Below, in pieces: positions 1 through 7,964 of a stretch of 45,327 nucleotides of DNA. Numbering within the stretch: position 1 is the stretch's first letter; each line of letters starts with the position of its first letter. The notes beneath the pieces are model-generated. The model made no database searches. It was not told the origin of the DNA and saw only the letters and a program-made list of their open reading frames with translations. The stretch is from the NCBI GenBank assembly GCA_019358875.1, contig JAHHIF010000064.1, positions 1 to 45,327 of the forward strand, in the 5' to 3' direction. The stretch is from Symplocastrum torsivum CPER-KK1 (lineage in GTDB: Bacteria > Cyanobacteriota > Cyanobacteriia > Cyanobacteriales > Coleofasciculaceae). The position numbers and the translations under genes were made by a program.

Positions 1-1
1 T

Positions 2-151
2 ACGCCAGAGAAGAGAGCGACAGAGCAAGAGCGGGAGCGGGTGTTTGAGCATAGTGGGGTGCGGGTTTATCGGTTTGATTCCAAGCGGTGTGATAAGAAC
101 CCCGATGCCGTAGTCGAGGAATTTCTTCAGCTGTTGAGGAATTCATCATGA
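2..151 (+). CDS. C-terminal end of an unidentified protein (5' end outside window)
   Basis: An open frame runs from the window edge to a TGA at 149-151 and encodes about 49 residues. The tail contains GVRVYRFDSKRCDKNP followed by an acidic, Leu-rich helix. The pattern of a short strand carrying Arg-Phe and then a helix resembles the end of small PDDEXK nuclease-like (DUF559-like) domains, but this is only a resemblance. Without the N-terminal part no function can be given. It is on the same strand as the small gene that follows after about 60 bases. Confidence 0.4.
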   Translation, partial: TPEKRATEQERERVFEHSGVRVYRFDSKRCDKNPDAVVEEFLQLLRNSS

Positions 152-213
152 CAACCCCTAACCCCCAACCGCCATTAAAATACTCTCAATAACTCATTGA
201 CCGGCTCAAAGCT

Positions 214-588
214 TTGTCGCAGTCACCTTTAGCCGCTGCCGTGGCTTGGCAAGGTTACCTCCTATTAGGGCGAGGGATGGTGTACATTAAGCCAGACCGT
301 ACACCATCGGAGAGGCTCATCCTCACTCACTACTGTTCTCTGGAGCAGTTTTGGAAAAGTATCCCTACAGCGGAACGAACACTCCACTTGAACTGTTCCT
401 TCTACAACTTGCTCTCTAGCTACTGCCAGCTAACTGAATATGTTGTCTGCTACCCCAAAAATGCCAGTGCTGAATTAGAGGTGACTAGCTTCGACCATCT
501 TGAACCTCCGGCTGAATACACAAGCCTGAAATCAAAGGGTTTTTTCCAATCAGGAGACGGTTTACTAATTACCTTCAACTATAATTAG
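214..588 (+). CDS. Hypothetical protein, 124 aa
   Basis: A 124-residue open frame starts at a TTG. No in-frame ATG precedes it, since the frame is closed by a TAA at 190-192. It begins with a hydrophobic stretch (AAAVAWQGYLLLGRGMVYIK) and continues with aromatic and Cys-containing sequence of normal composition, so it is probably coding. I recognise no domain. The start is uncertain: ATT at 196 or GTG at 241 are alternatives. Its stop abuts the end of the convergent gene at 589. Confidence 0.4.
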   Translation: MSQSPLAAAVAWQGYLLLGRGMVYIKPDRTPSERLILTHYCSLEQFWKSIPTAERTLHLNCSFYNLLSSYCQLTEYVVCYPKNASAELEVTSFDHLEPPAEYTSLKSKGFFQSGDGLLITFNYN

Positions 589-993
589 CTAGCCTTTAGG
601 ATGAACTTGATTCAAATCTAAACTGAATGACTTGAGGCTATCGAAATCAATAAGTCCTTTCGCAATCTGTTCAATAAGTTCTGATTGACTCAAATCAAGA
701 GCAGCACTTAACTTATCAAGTTTTTGAGCAGCCGTAGGAGTTAAAGAGAAAGTTTTTTTCTTCTTGACCTCTGAATACATTTCCGGACGACCCCGCAGAC
801 TTTTGTGTCCCGCTATGGCTTTTTTACGCTGGTGGGGCTTAGGAGATGGCTTGACTTTTGGGGTAGCAGGTGTGTCACATAACTTACATTTGTATCTCTG
901 TTTGCCGTTTTTATCGTGTCCGTTCCTGATGATATTTCCTAGAGCAACTTGACCAAAGGCAGAACAAGTTTTTCTGGAGCATGAAATTTTCAC
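589..993 (-). CDS. Small zinc-ribbon plus ribbon-helix-helix-like protein
   Basis: This 134-residue protein has two parts. The N-terminal half has Cys pairs (C5, C10 and the pair in YKCKLC) around NGHDKNGKQRYKC, the zinc-ribbon pattern found at the start of IS1 InsA-type proteins. A basic Lys/Pro/Arg linker follows. The C-terminal part, TFSLTPTAAQKLDKLSAALD then LSQSELIEQIAKG, resembles a CopG/ribbon-helix-helix DNA-binding fold. It could be a small regulator or a derivative of an IS1-type accessory protein. No partner transposase is adjacent. The two-domain reading is an inference from sequence pattern. Confidence 0.5.
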   Translation of the reverse strand: MKISCSRKTCSAFGQVALGNIIRNGHDKNGKQRYKCKLCDTPATPKVKPSPKPHQRKKAIAGHKSLRGRPEMYSEVKKKKTFSLTPTAAQKLDKLSAALDLSQSELIEQIAKGLIDFDSLKSFSLDLNQVHPKG

Positions 994-1085
994 AACTCAC
1001 TGCCCATCTAACTTCCACGCTCATTCCAATCTGTCCAGGCGTTCAGTCAGTTTTGATATCGACTCTGAGACGCTATCGATATCGA

Positions 1086-1311
1086 TTACTGTAGTGCTAT
1101 CAATTCCAGCGCATTGGCATAGAATTCGGCAGTTAGGTCAGGGGCTGCCAGAAAGTCTTTCTCGCCCACAATCAGGCATCTGGGCCACGGTCGCTTTCAC
1201 ACGTGGATCGAATGCCGCCAAGTGCAATACATGACCGCCACTGTAGGAGAAGCCCCACAGACCAATGCGCTCGCGGTCATTCACTTTGGAGTTGAGTCCA
1301 GGCAAAAATCG
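1086..1311 (-). pseudogene. Alpha/beta-hydrolase remnant (broken)
   Basis: On the minus strand, from about 1311 down to a TGA at 1138-1140, one frame reads FLPGLNSKVNDRERIGLWG then FSYSGGHVLHLAAFDPR. This contains the nucleophile elbow G-F-S-Y-S-G of an alpha/beta hydrolase. The downstream half of the fold continues in a different frame (IVGEKDFLAAPDLTAEFY, ending at TAA 1086-1088), which shows a frameshift. Neither the N-terminal strands nor the catalytic His region is present. It is a decayed fragment with no plausible activity. Confidence 0.6.
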
Positions 1312-1438
1312 AAATTAAAGGTATCCATCACGGAGCGATCGCAGAAGTTTTCGGTCTACTGATATTCTCTAGCGTCAGTTCGTTCAGGTGTTGACAAGAC
1401 ATGGAAGGCTCCTGTGAATGTGCAAGATATGTACTTGA

Positions 1439-2017
1439 TCAAATGGAATACAGCCATTTGCGAAAGAGGTGGGTGAGGCGCGGCATAATCACATAGGTCA
1501 GCAGGGCAACCGTTAGACCTGTAACCAACAACGTTCTGAGCAATACCGGAAGCCCAGCTAGGAGTGGTACTAGCAAACGATTGAGAATAGATATCGTAAA
1601 AAACACTGCCAGCCATGTGACGACCGCCATTTTGTAGCGCGGAGGTGGAGCCTTCATGGGTTTGTTGGGAAGCGTAAACCAGGTTTCTAGACCTGTCAGG
1701 GTTTGAATGGTTTCAGGCTTTTCAATTAAGGGTTGCAGTCGCTCAATCCATTCTTGCCGAATATCTGATTCAATCCAGGTTTTGAGATTGTTGTAGCAAT
1801 CGAACTTGAGAATGACCACGTATTCAGGATGAGCATGATCATGAGGTCGAATCGTGCTTACACCCAAATGACCCTTGAATTTTCGTGCATCTGCGGCGAT
1901 ACCATGAAACCATGCCTCATAACCTTGTTCACGTCCTGGTCTCACGATATGAGAAATCACGGCGGTGACTAGATAGTTTTCTTGACTGGTATTGCTTGCC
2001 AATGGTTCTTCCAACAT
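1439..2017 (-). CDS. Antibiotic biosynthesis monooxygenase (ABM)-domain membrane protein
   Basis: With the ATG at 2015-2017 this is a 192-residue protein. Residues about 15-115 form an ABM-like ferredoxin-fold domain (YLVTAVISHIVRPGREQGYE, then HPEYVVILKFD). Two hydrophobic segments at the C-terminus (VTWLAVFFTISILNRLLVPL and LLRTLLVTGLTVALLTYVIM) should anchor it in the membrane. This architecture is common in cyanobacteria; the substrate is unknown. The open frame extends upstream to 2275 through unrelated porin sequence, so I chose the internal ATG that gives the ABM protein alone. No strong ribosome binding site precedes it, so expression after the rearrangement is uncertain. Confidence 0.65.
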   Translation of the reverse strand: MLEEPLASNTSQENYLVTAVISHIVRPGREQGYEAWFHGIAADARKFKGHLGVSTIRPHDHAHPEYVVILKFDCYNNLKTWIESDIRQEWIERLQPLIEKPETIQTLTGLETWFTLPNKPMKAPPPRYKMAVVTWLAVFFTISILNRLLVPLLAGLPVLLRTLLVTGLTVALLTYVIMPRLTHLFRKWLYSI

Positions 2018-2059
2018 AGAATTTAACAGTCCGGGAAATTGGATGGTTAAAACAGAAAA

Positions 2060-2275
2060 CCAGGAAGCCGTAAGACTATAGCTATCCCCAACAATGCTGG
2101 CACTGTTTCCATTAAAGGGATCATTGGTAATGGCACTACTTGTACCAATATCAATTGAATTCAAAGAACGAGCATAGGTTAAGCCCAAACTTAAGGATTC
2201 TGTGGGTTTGAGTGTCAGTTGTGCTAAGGCAGAGTAAGAACCATCAAATAATCCAGATCCCGCAGTCGGGTTGCA
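2060..2275 (-). pseudogene. Iron-uptake-porin C-terminal fragment, fused in frame to the ABM gene
   Basis: Upstream of the ABM ATG and in the same frame, the minus strand encodes AGSGLFDGSYSALAQLTLKP, then SLGLTYARSLNSIDIG and SIVGDSYSLTASW. These are beta-strand repeats typical of the C-terminal barrel of cyanobacterial iron-uptake porins (OprB-like with an SLH domain). Both ends are missing. The 5' break coincides with the edge of the inverted repeat at 2274, and after TASW the sequence changes to FSVLTIQFPG, which is not porin-like. It is a rearrangement scar rather than a gene. Confidence 0.6.
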
Positions 2276-2424
2276 TTGGTGACAAGTTAAGGCTGTATGC
2301 CAGTTATCAAGGACTTTCTGCCAATGCTGGGTATGCCACTAGGTCAGGCATCTAGACTTCATAAGTAAATATGCTCGTTGGCGAAGGTTTTTCGAGCTAA
2401 TCTACATTTAGTGTGAAGTTTTCA
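2274..2424. repeat. Left arm of a 151-bp inverted repeat flanking the amidohydrolase
   Basis: This segment, starting ATTGGTGACAAGTTAAGG and ending GTGTGAAGTTTTCA, recurs in inverted orientation at 4643-4901 with only a few substitutions. This arm is the uninterrupted version and contains CGAGCTAATCTAC, the empty target site of the small element found in the right arm. The outer edge meets porin sequence. Confidence 0.9.
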
Positions 2425-2593
2425 CATGAGACACTAGATATAGGAGTTGACTAATTCAGGAAGTGCTTAACTTGTCACGAATGGATCGCTGGGGACAGCC
2501 AGTTAATTGCGATGGGTCGTAAACTTCGTATGTATAGCGAGTCTGTCCAGCCAAGTCGGTCGTGAATGAGCATTTAGGGTTTTGCAGAATGCC

Positions 2594-4564
2594 TTAAATA
2601 GAACACGCACAGCCCATGCCTCCCCAAAATCCGGCTAAACTCCCAACCTTGCTTAGTAACGCTGACGACAACTGGCTACTGGAATGCTGACTTGGAGAAC
2701 AACAGCCTAAAGAGGAAGGTCGATAAGACGAAGCCGCAGGAATCGTTGTTTTGTTATGGTAGCCCCCATAATGGGCAACGGGAGACCAATCCGGGCTAAC
2801 AGGTAAGGGAGGTGGGGCTAAGGTTTGGAATTCATCGGTTGCATATACGGGTTTGCCATTGACAAGGGTTAAGACCGATTCCAAGCTTTTGATGCGTTCC
2901 TCTGGAATCGAAAAGTAATCCTCGGAGAGAACCGCCAAGTCAGCTAACTGACCGGGTGCGATCGCGCCTTTATTTCCCTCCTCATTGGAAAACCAAGCCG
3001 CATTTGTCGTGTAAATCCTCAGCGCCTCCATGCGGTCAAACCGATTTGCCTCTGGATACAGCGACATACCACCAACTGTCTTACCACTAACCAGCCAGTA
3101 AAGACCCACCCAAGGGTTATAACTAGCAACTCGCGTTCCATCCGTTCCACCACTGACAGGGACTCCCATTGCCAGCATTTGTTTAATGGGAGGAGAGTTT
3201 GCTGTCGCCGTTTTCCCATAGCGATTGACAAAGTATTCCCCCTGATACGCCATGCGGTGCTGAATGGCAATTCCTCCACCCAATGCTTTCACCCGTTCGA
3301 TGTTGCGTTGCGAGATAGTTTCGGCATGGTCTAAAATCCAGTGCATACCCTCGAAAGGTATCTCGCGATTGACAGTTTCAAAGACCTTGAGAAAACGGGT
3401 GATGGATTCGTCGTAAGTGGCATGGAGACGGAACGGCCAGCGATTTTGAGCCAGCAGCGTTACCACTTCCGTTAGGCTGGACTCCATCGTTTCTGGGAGA
3501 TTCGGTCGCGCTTCCACAAAATCCTCATAGTCAGCAGCAGAATAGACGAGCATTTCCCCCGCACCATTCAAGCGATAAAAATCATCCCCTTGACCGGGAG
3601 TAGCAATCTTACTCCACTGCTCAAAGTCATCGAGTTCCTGACCGGGGCGCTGGGTGAATAAATTGTAAGCCACGCGAACCGTCATTAAACCTTGCTGGTG
3701 AAGTTGATTGATAATTTGATAATCATCCGGGTAGTTTTGTCCGCCTCCCCCTGCATCAATAACGCTGGTGATACCTAAGCGATTCATTTCGCGCATATAG
3801 TGGCGAGAGGAGTTGAGCTGGTCTTCTGGACTCAGCTTTGGTCCCTTAGCAAGGGCCGCATAAAGCAGGGTTGCATTAGGTTTGGCGATCAGGAGTCCGG
3901 TGGGATTGCCGTTGCGATCGCGTTGAATCTCTCCTCCCGTTGAATTGGGAGTATTTTTGGTGTAACCAAGGGCGCGTAGTGCTGCCCGATTGAGTAAGGC
4001 AGAGTTATAAAGATTGAGGATGAAAACGGGAACATCTTGAGACACCGCATTGATTTCCTCAAGAGTCGGCATTCGACGTTCGGCAAACTGAAACTCCGTC
4101 CATCCCCCCACAACTCGCACCCACTGAGGTGCTGGTGTCCTTCGTGCCTGTTCTCGCAACATTCGCAATGCATCCGCTAAAGACGGCACGCCATCCCACC
4201 TTAGCTCCATGTTGTAGTAAAGACCGCCACGAATCAGATGAGTATGGGTATCATTAATGCCCGGTACAACTGTCCGACCTTTGGCATCAATTATCTGGGT
4301 ATTATCACCCTTGTATGCCATTATCTCTTTATCCGTGCCGACGGCTAGAAAGCGACCTTGACTAATCGCAACCGCTTCGGCAAAAGAACGTCGGTCATCT
4401 TGAGTTGCAATGCGAGCGTTCGTAAGGATTAATTCTGCCTTTGTATCTGCATTAAAAGCTGTGGTTGCAAACGTGCGGCGCTGTCCTAATAAATAGGACG
4501 AAATCCCTGCTCCTAGGGTTAGTTGGAGAAAATCTCTCCTTGTTGTTCTGCGTTTGTTACTCAT
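2594..4564 (-). CDS. Tat-exported amidohydrolase, YtcJ-like
   Basis: This 656-residue protein starts with a twin-arginine signal (RRTTRRDFLQLTLGAGISSY), so export across a membrane is expected. It continues with an amidohydrolase-superfamily fold: ELILTNARIATQD at the start of the composite beta domain, the metal-binding NDTHTH motif after GRTVVPGI, further His/Asp ligands (HATYDES, ILDHAET) and a final GTDGTR segment. Length and order fit the YtcJ-like metal-dependent amidohydrolases; the substrate cannot be told. The last 40 or so residues are Ser/Cys-rich (SLGCCSPSQHSSS), which is unusual. It stands alone between inverted repeats, with no operon partner. Confidence 0.85.
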   Translation of the reverse strand: MSNKRRTTRRDFLQLTLGAGISSYLLGQRRTFATTAFNADTKAELILTNARIATQDDRRSFAEAVAISQGRFLAVGTDKEIMAYKGDNTQIIDAKGRTVVPGINDTHTHLIRGGLYYNMELRWDGVPSLADALRMLREQARRTPAPQWVRVVGGWTEFQFAERRMPTLEEINAVSQDVPVFILNLYNSALLNRAALRALGYTKNTPNSTGGEIQRDRNGNPTGLLIAKPNATLLYAALAKGPKLSPEDQLNSSRHYMREMNRLGITSVIDAGGGGQNYPDDYQIINQLHQQGLMTVRVAYNLFTQRPGQELDDFEQWSKIATPGQGDDFYRLNGAGEMLVYSAADYEDFVEARPNLPETMESSLTEVVTLLAQNRWPFRLHATYDESITRFLKVFETVNREIPFEGMHWILDHAETISQRNIERVKALGGGIAIQHRMAYQGEYFVNRYGKTATANSPPIKQMLAMGVPVSGGTDGTRVASYNPWVGLYWLVSGKTVGGMSLYPEANRFDRMEALRIYTTNAAWFSNEEGNKGAIAPGQLADLAVLSEDYFSIPEERIKSLESVLTLVNGKPVYATDEFQTLAPPPLPVSPDWSPVAHYGGYHNKTTIPAASSYRPSSLGCCSPSQHSSSQLSSALLSKVGSLAGFWGGMGCACSI

Positions 4565-4669
4565 GAGAACAATTCAAAATCTAAAATGCAAAATTGGTTA
4601 GGCTAGGAAATAGGCGCTGCAATTGGCAAAGTTCGCTGCATCTGAAAACTTCACACTAAACGTAGATTA

Positions 4670-4775
4670 CTCCCTTCCCGGTCTAAGAATACCTATGTTG
4701 AGATAGCAAGGGGAGCAGGGGAGGCAGGGGGAGCAGGGGGAGAAGAGAATAGGTAATCTTCTGGCGGGAAGGGAG
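4670..4775. mobile_element. 106-bp MITE-like element with TA target-site duplication
   Basis: The ends are perfect 11-bp inverted repeats (CTCCCTTCCCG at 4670-4680, CGGGAAGGGAG at 4765-4775) flanked by TA on each side (4668-4669, 4776-4777). The other inverted-repeat arm retains a single TA at 2398-2399, the empty site. TA duplication is typical of IS630/Tc1-mariner transposition. The inside has no gene but carries four G-runs (4710-4740). Confidence 0.85.
4710..4740 (+). other. Potential G-quadruplex motif
   Basis: Four runs of four or five G (4710-4713, 4718-4721, 4727-4731, 4736-4740) are separated by loops of four or five bases (AGCA, AGGCA, AGCA). This satisfies the usual G4 pattern. 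It lies inside the small TA-flanked element. Confidence 0.55.
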
Positions 4776-4884
4776 TAGCTCGAAAAACCTTCGCCAACGA
4801 GCATATTTACTTATGAAGTCTAGATGCCTGACCTAGTGGCATACCCAGCGTTGGCAGAAAGTCCTTGATAACTGGCATACAGCC

Positions 4885-5062
4885 TTAACTTGTCACCAAT
4901 GGGCGTTCGCGATTGGCAGAGCCAGCATTTGATGTTGCTGCATAGCTCGTCATTAGGTTTTTGTAGTCAGGAATAAACTCTGCAAGGAGATTACCTAGCC
5001 CTTCAATATCGTTACGCCAATCACGGTGCAATTCACCCACAACGCTAAACCAATTGACCAAT
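4885..5062 (-). pseudogene. C-terminal scrap of a second isochorismatase-fold hydrolase
   Basis: The minus strand, in a different frame from the intact hydrolase upstream, reads LVNWFSVVGELHRDWRND, then LLAEFIPDYKNLMTSYAATS. This is the C-terminal helix region of a YcaC-like cysteine hydrolase. The N-terminal two thirds and the catalytic residues are absent. The open frame runs on into the inverted repeat, where it stops at 4885. The fragment probably resulted from recombination between two paralogous hydrolase genes. Confidence 0.6.
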
Positions 5063-5743
5063 GGAGGAATTGCTGACCTGGACAGGTTTGCCGTCCGCTG
5101 GAGGGGTTGTTGCAAGGAGCTGAAGTTCCCATGCAAGGGCTACCGCACTAGCACCGCCATGCTCAAGAACAATATCTGATACATCCGCAGATGTTTCTGT
5201 GCGTGCCCAGTCACGTTGCCATTCAAAAAGTACAGCCATCCAGTTGATTGGAACTGCACCCGCCTGAACCATCCGGCGAACCGCCATGTCATGAGCTTCC
5301 GCAGTAACACTGCCCGAAGCATCGGTAACGATGAATACGTCATAACCTTCACCAAGCGCCTGAATTGCTGGCATTGCGAGACAGACCTCGGTCCAAAGCG
5401 CAGCAAGTATCAGTTGCTTGCGACCACTTTTCTTCACGATCTCTGTAACGTTTGGATCTTCCCAGGTATTGATGAAAGTGCGGTTGATCGGTTTTTGATC
5501 AGGAAAAACATCCTGTAGTCCCTTAATGATATAACCCCCTCTTTCTTCAATGACTGTGGTCAGGATTGTGGGTACGTTGAACAACTTTGCCGATTTAGCA
5601 AGACCAATCACATTGTTAATGATCATCGTAGGTTCATGGCTGTTCAGGTTGGTGAACTGAAAGGGCTGGTGGTCAATCAGTACCAGGATGCTATCTTCTG
5701 GACGAAGCAGTCCTTCTAGACCGATTTTTTGATTTTTAGACAT
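5045..5743 (-). CDS. Isochorismatase-fold cysteine hydrolase, YcaC-like
   Basis: This 232-residue protein has the isochorismatase-like fold. SILVLIDHQPFQF carries the catalytic Asp, a Lys lies in KSGRKQLILA, and the nucleophilic Cys is in ALWTEVCLAMPA, followed by GYDVFIVTDASG. The typical C-terminus (WQRDWARTE, then HGGASAVALAWELQLLAT) is present, then about 20 residues that look like junction sequence (PADGKPVQVSNSS). A good ribosome binding site (AGGAGA, 7 bases upstream) supports the ATG at 5741-5743. The natural substrate of this family is mostly unknown. It is a single gene next to a broken paralogue. A second intact member lies at 28300. Confidence 0.8.
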   Translation of the reverse strand: MSKNQKIGLEGLLRPEDSILVLIDHQPFQFTNLNSHEPTMIINNVIGLAKSAKLFNVPTILTTVIEERGGYIIKGLQDVFPDQKPINRTFINTWEDPNVTEIVKKSGRKQLILAALWTEVCLAMPAIQALGEGYDVFIVTDASGSVTAEAHDMAVRRMVQAGAVPINWMAVLFEWQRDWARTETSADVSDIVLEHGGASAVALAWELQLLATTPPADGKPVQVSNSSIGQLV

Positions 5744-5976
5744 TGAACTCTCCTATTTGAGCGATTGGTGAATGAGGAATTGCAGAATGAAATCAAAAGC
5801 TAAACATCTCTGCTTGTGCTTTTAAGTGAAACGTCTGTTTACCCTCAAGGGTTGATGACGTAAGCGATCGCGCCATGAACTGAGTCTGCAAGACAACGCC
5901 AAATTTCGCCACTTAAGAGCCGCGAGTTAAGCACAGAGTTAAGATTTTCGCGTCGCGTGCCCAAAGAGCATTCGCT
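5744..5976. other. Intergenic stretch, no gene seen
   Basis: This holds the ribosome binding site of the hydrolase at its left edge, then mixed sequence with one GCGATCGC site at about 5866. I see no convincing frame or terminator. Confidence 0.4.
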
Positions 5977-6102
5977 TCACTGTGAAATTGCTCCTAATGC
6001 TTTCAACGTCGCTGCTTGAGCGTGCGTTAATCCAGTTGCACCTTGAATATTCATGCCTTCAAGCATAGAACCGTGCAATTTACTTGCTCGATCCATTTGC
6101 AT
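5977..6102 (-). CDS. Possible small protein, 41 aa, within a dispersed repeat
   Basis: The minus strand from the ATG at 6100-6102 encodes MQMDRASKLHGSMLEGMNIQ followed by GATGLTHAQAATLKALGAISQ. The frame is open further upstream (GTG at 6112-6114, TTG at 6139-6141). The same reading frame appears in the repeat copy near 33630-33724 (MQAVMQMDRASKLHVSML), truncated there, and in degenerate form near 13340-13390. It could be a small conserved protein or the tail of a lost gene. I do not recognise a family. Confidence 0.35.
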   Translation of the reverse strand: MQMDRASKLHGSMLEGMNIQGATGLTHAQAATLKALGAISQ

Positions 6103-6250
6103 GACTGTTTGCACAAATTCAATATAGGTGGTCGCCTTCAAGCTGTCGCCTATAGCAAGTTAAATTTTTTACAGTGCAAATTGATAGATTAGCCATGCCA
6201 TCGCGGAGTAGAAGGCTAGCTCTAACTTAAGTTAGAATCCGAATTTGATC
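6075..6250 (-). repeat. Copy D of the dispersed palindrome repeat (inverted)
   Basis: Read on the minus strand this is nearly identical to 33510-33700, including TGTACTTTCGATC, the 16-bp palindrome and the following CACTGTAAAAAATTTAACTT. Unlike the three plus-strand copies it is not preceded by a response-regulator 3' end, which shows that the unit can exist independently. Confidence 0.85.
6221..6236. promoter_or_regulatory. Perfect 16-bp palindrome TCTAACTTAAGTTAGA, copy D
   Basis: This exact self-complementary sequence is conserved in all four copies of the dispersed repeat. A two-fold symmetric site is what a dimeric regulator would bind; it has no T-run and so is a poor terminator. Operator function is inferred. 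Confidence 0.5.
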
Positions 6251-6352
6251 GAAAGTACATTCATACAACCGATCGACCATCAATGTCTGAATGCAAAATC
6301 TGGTAGCGATGTCCCACACCTTTGATGCGGACGAAACCTGTTTGCCCCCGGG

Positions 6353-6667
6353 ATGAAGCGGCTGTCACTACGAGCCATTGCCGTGAACCGACGACAGACC
6401 CTGGCTGCCTCAACGCTTCAGCAATACGGCTCTCGATTCCGAGGCAGCCTGTGGGAGATCTTGAATCTGAAGCCCCAGTCCCCTGAGGGACAGCAACTTT
6501 TCAGGCACTACTTGACTATTGAGAAGCATCTGCTGCTGTTCCTCGACAATGAGACGGTGCCGCCGACTAATCATTTCAGTGAACAGGCACTGCGCTGGAG
6601 CGTGGTTTTTCGCAAGGAGCTTTATATTCTGGAGTTTGGCAAGCGATATACTTTGGGAAACGGATGA
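6353..6667 (+). pseudogene. IS66-family transposase C-terminal fragment
   Basis: About 104 residues remain. LFRHYLTIEKHLLLFLDNET followed by VPPTNHFSEQALRWSVVFRK matches the conserved end of IS66 transposases, where an Asn-Asn/His...Glu...RW...FRK block surrounds the last catalytic Glu. The upstream catalytic Asp residues and the accessory genes are missing, and the C-terminus diverges after FRK. It is a dead relic immediately upstream of the hybrid kinase. Confidence 0.7.
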
Positions 6668-6692
6668 CAGTCCTTCATCGGGGGAGCATTCA

Positions 6693-7964
6693 ATGATTAC
6701 CCTGCCTGGAATTACTATCCACAGCAAAATCTATGAGAGCTTAGCTTCCTTGGTGTATCGGGGTATCAGAGAGCAAGATGATTGTGCAGTGATTGCCAAA
6801 GTTCTCAAGCAGGATTATCCCTCTCCTCAGGAATTAACTCGCTATCGGCAGGAGTATGAAATTACTCGTTTTCTCAACATTGAAGGCGTAGTCAAGGCAT
6901 ACAGCCAGCAAGACTACCAGCGCACGCTGGTTATTCTTTTGGAAGACTTTAGTGGAGAGTCTTTAGAATGCTGGATGCGGCAACAATTAGACTTCTCTCC
7001 CATGCCGCTGTCGGTTTTTTTGAATATGGCGATCGCCATTACTGATACTCTAGGCAAAATCCATGCGGCTCATGTCATCCATAAAGACATTAATCCTAGC
7101 AACATTGTCTTGAATCCGAAGACTGGCGTTGTCAAAATCATTGATTTTGGCATTGCCACTCGCTTCAGTCGCACCAATCCCACATTCAAAAGTCTCCATC
7201 TTCTAGAAGGAACCCCCGCCTATTTGTCGCCAGAGCAAACCGGGCGAATGAACCGGATGCTCGACTATCGCACCGACTTTTATTCATTGGGCGTAACCTT
7301 TTACGAACTGTTGACGGGACAATTGCCGTTTCCCACCAGTGATCTCCTGGAACTAGTTCACTGTCACATTGCTAAACCGCCGATTCCCCCGCATGAATTG
7401 AATGCCACGATTCCCCAACCTGTTTCAAACCTGATTTTGAAACTGATGGCAAAAAATGCAGAGGATCGTTATCAAAGTGCCTGGGGTGTCAAAGCAGATC
7501 TAGAGCGCTGTGCCCAACAACTGGCAGAAATGGATCAGATTAACACCATATCGTTGGGGCTGCAAGATGTTTCCGAGCAGTTCCGCATTCCTCAAAAACT
7601 GTATGGGCGAGAAGCGGAGATTGCAGCATTATGGGTGGCGTTTGACAGAGTGGCAGGGAGTAAGGCAGTCCGTGAAATGATGCTGGTCTCTGGTTACGCT
7701 GGCGTTGGCAAAACGGCATTGGTACAGGAACTCTTTAAACCGATCACCGCAAAGCACGGCTATTTTATCTGGGGTAAATTTGACCAATTCCGGCGCAATA
7801 TTCCCTACAGCGCGATCGTCGATGCTCTGCAAAAATTGGTGCAGCAACTCTTGGGTGAACCCAATGAACAGGTAGAAGTATGGCGATCGCGTTTACTCAG
7901 TGCTTTGGGAAGCAACGGGCAAATTATCATAGATGTCATTCTGAATTGGACGAAGGTTTGTTAG
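6693..7964 (+). CDS. N-terminal part of a hybrid Ser/Thr kinase-ATPase-histidine kinase (broken gene)
   Basis: The start is the ATG at 6693, preceded by GGGGAG about 7 bases upstream; the longer open frame above it is IS66 sequence. Residues about 1-270 are a Hanks-type kinase: AVIAKVLKQ (ATP Lys), HVIHKDINPSNIVL (catalytic loop), IIDFGIA (metal loop) and GTPAYLSPEQ. An AAA/ORC-like ATPase domain follows with the P-loop GYAGVGKT. In intact cyanobacterial homologues the ATPase continues after GQIIIDVI; here the frame runs into NWTKVC and stops. The rest of the gene resumes in another frame at about 7943, so a deletion plus frameshift has split it. The kinase domain itself appears complete. Confidence 0.8.
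   Translation: MITLPGITIHSKIYESLASLVYRGIREQDDCAVIAKVLKQDYPSPQELTRYRQEYEITRFLNIEGVVKAYSQQDYQRTLVILLEDFSGESLECWMRQQLDFSPMPLSVFLNMAIAITDTLGKIHAAHVIHKDINPSNIVLNPKTGVVKIIDFGIATRFSRTNPTFKSLHLLEGTPAYLSPEQTGRMNRMLDYRTDFYSLGVTFYELLTGQLPFPTSDLLELVHCHIAKPPIPPHELNATIPQPVSNLILKLMAKNAEDRYQSAWGVKADLERCAQQLAEMDQINTISLGLQDVSEQFRIPQKLYGREAEIAALWVAFDRVAGSKAVREMMLVSGYAGVGKTALVQELFKPITAKHGYFIWGKFDQFRRNIPYSAIVDALQKLVQQLLGEPNEQVEVWRSRLLSALGSNGQIIIDVILNWTKVC

Larger units (their letters stand above)
4643..4901. repeat. Right arm of the inverted repeat, carrying a nested small element
   Basis: This is the inverted copy of 2274-2424. It is 108 bp longer because of an insertion (106-bp element plus one duplicated TA) at 4668-4777. 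The two arms bracket the amidohydrolase gene, so the 2.2-kb segment between them could invert by homologous recombination or could mark two copies of one older mobile element. Confidence 0.9.

Noticed and set aside
1356..1616. Minus-strand 86-residue frame
   Set aside because: It overlaps the ABM gene in another frame and has no recognisable pattern.
4700..4745. CRISPR-like or tandem repeat array
   Set aside because: The GGGGAGCA-type repetition has only three or four short units and lies inside the MITE; there are no spacers.
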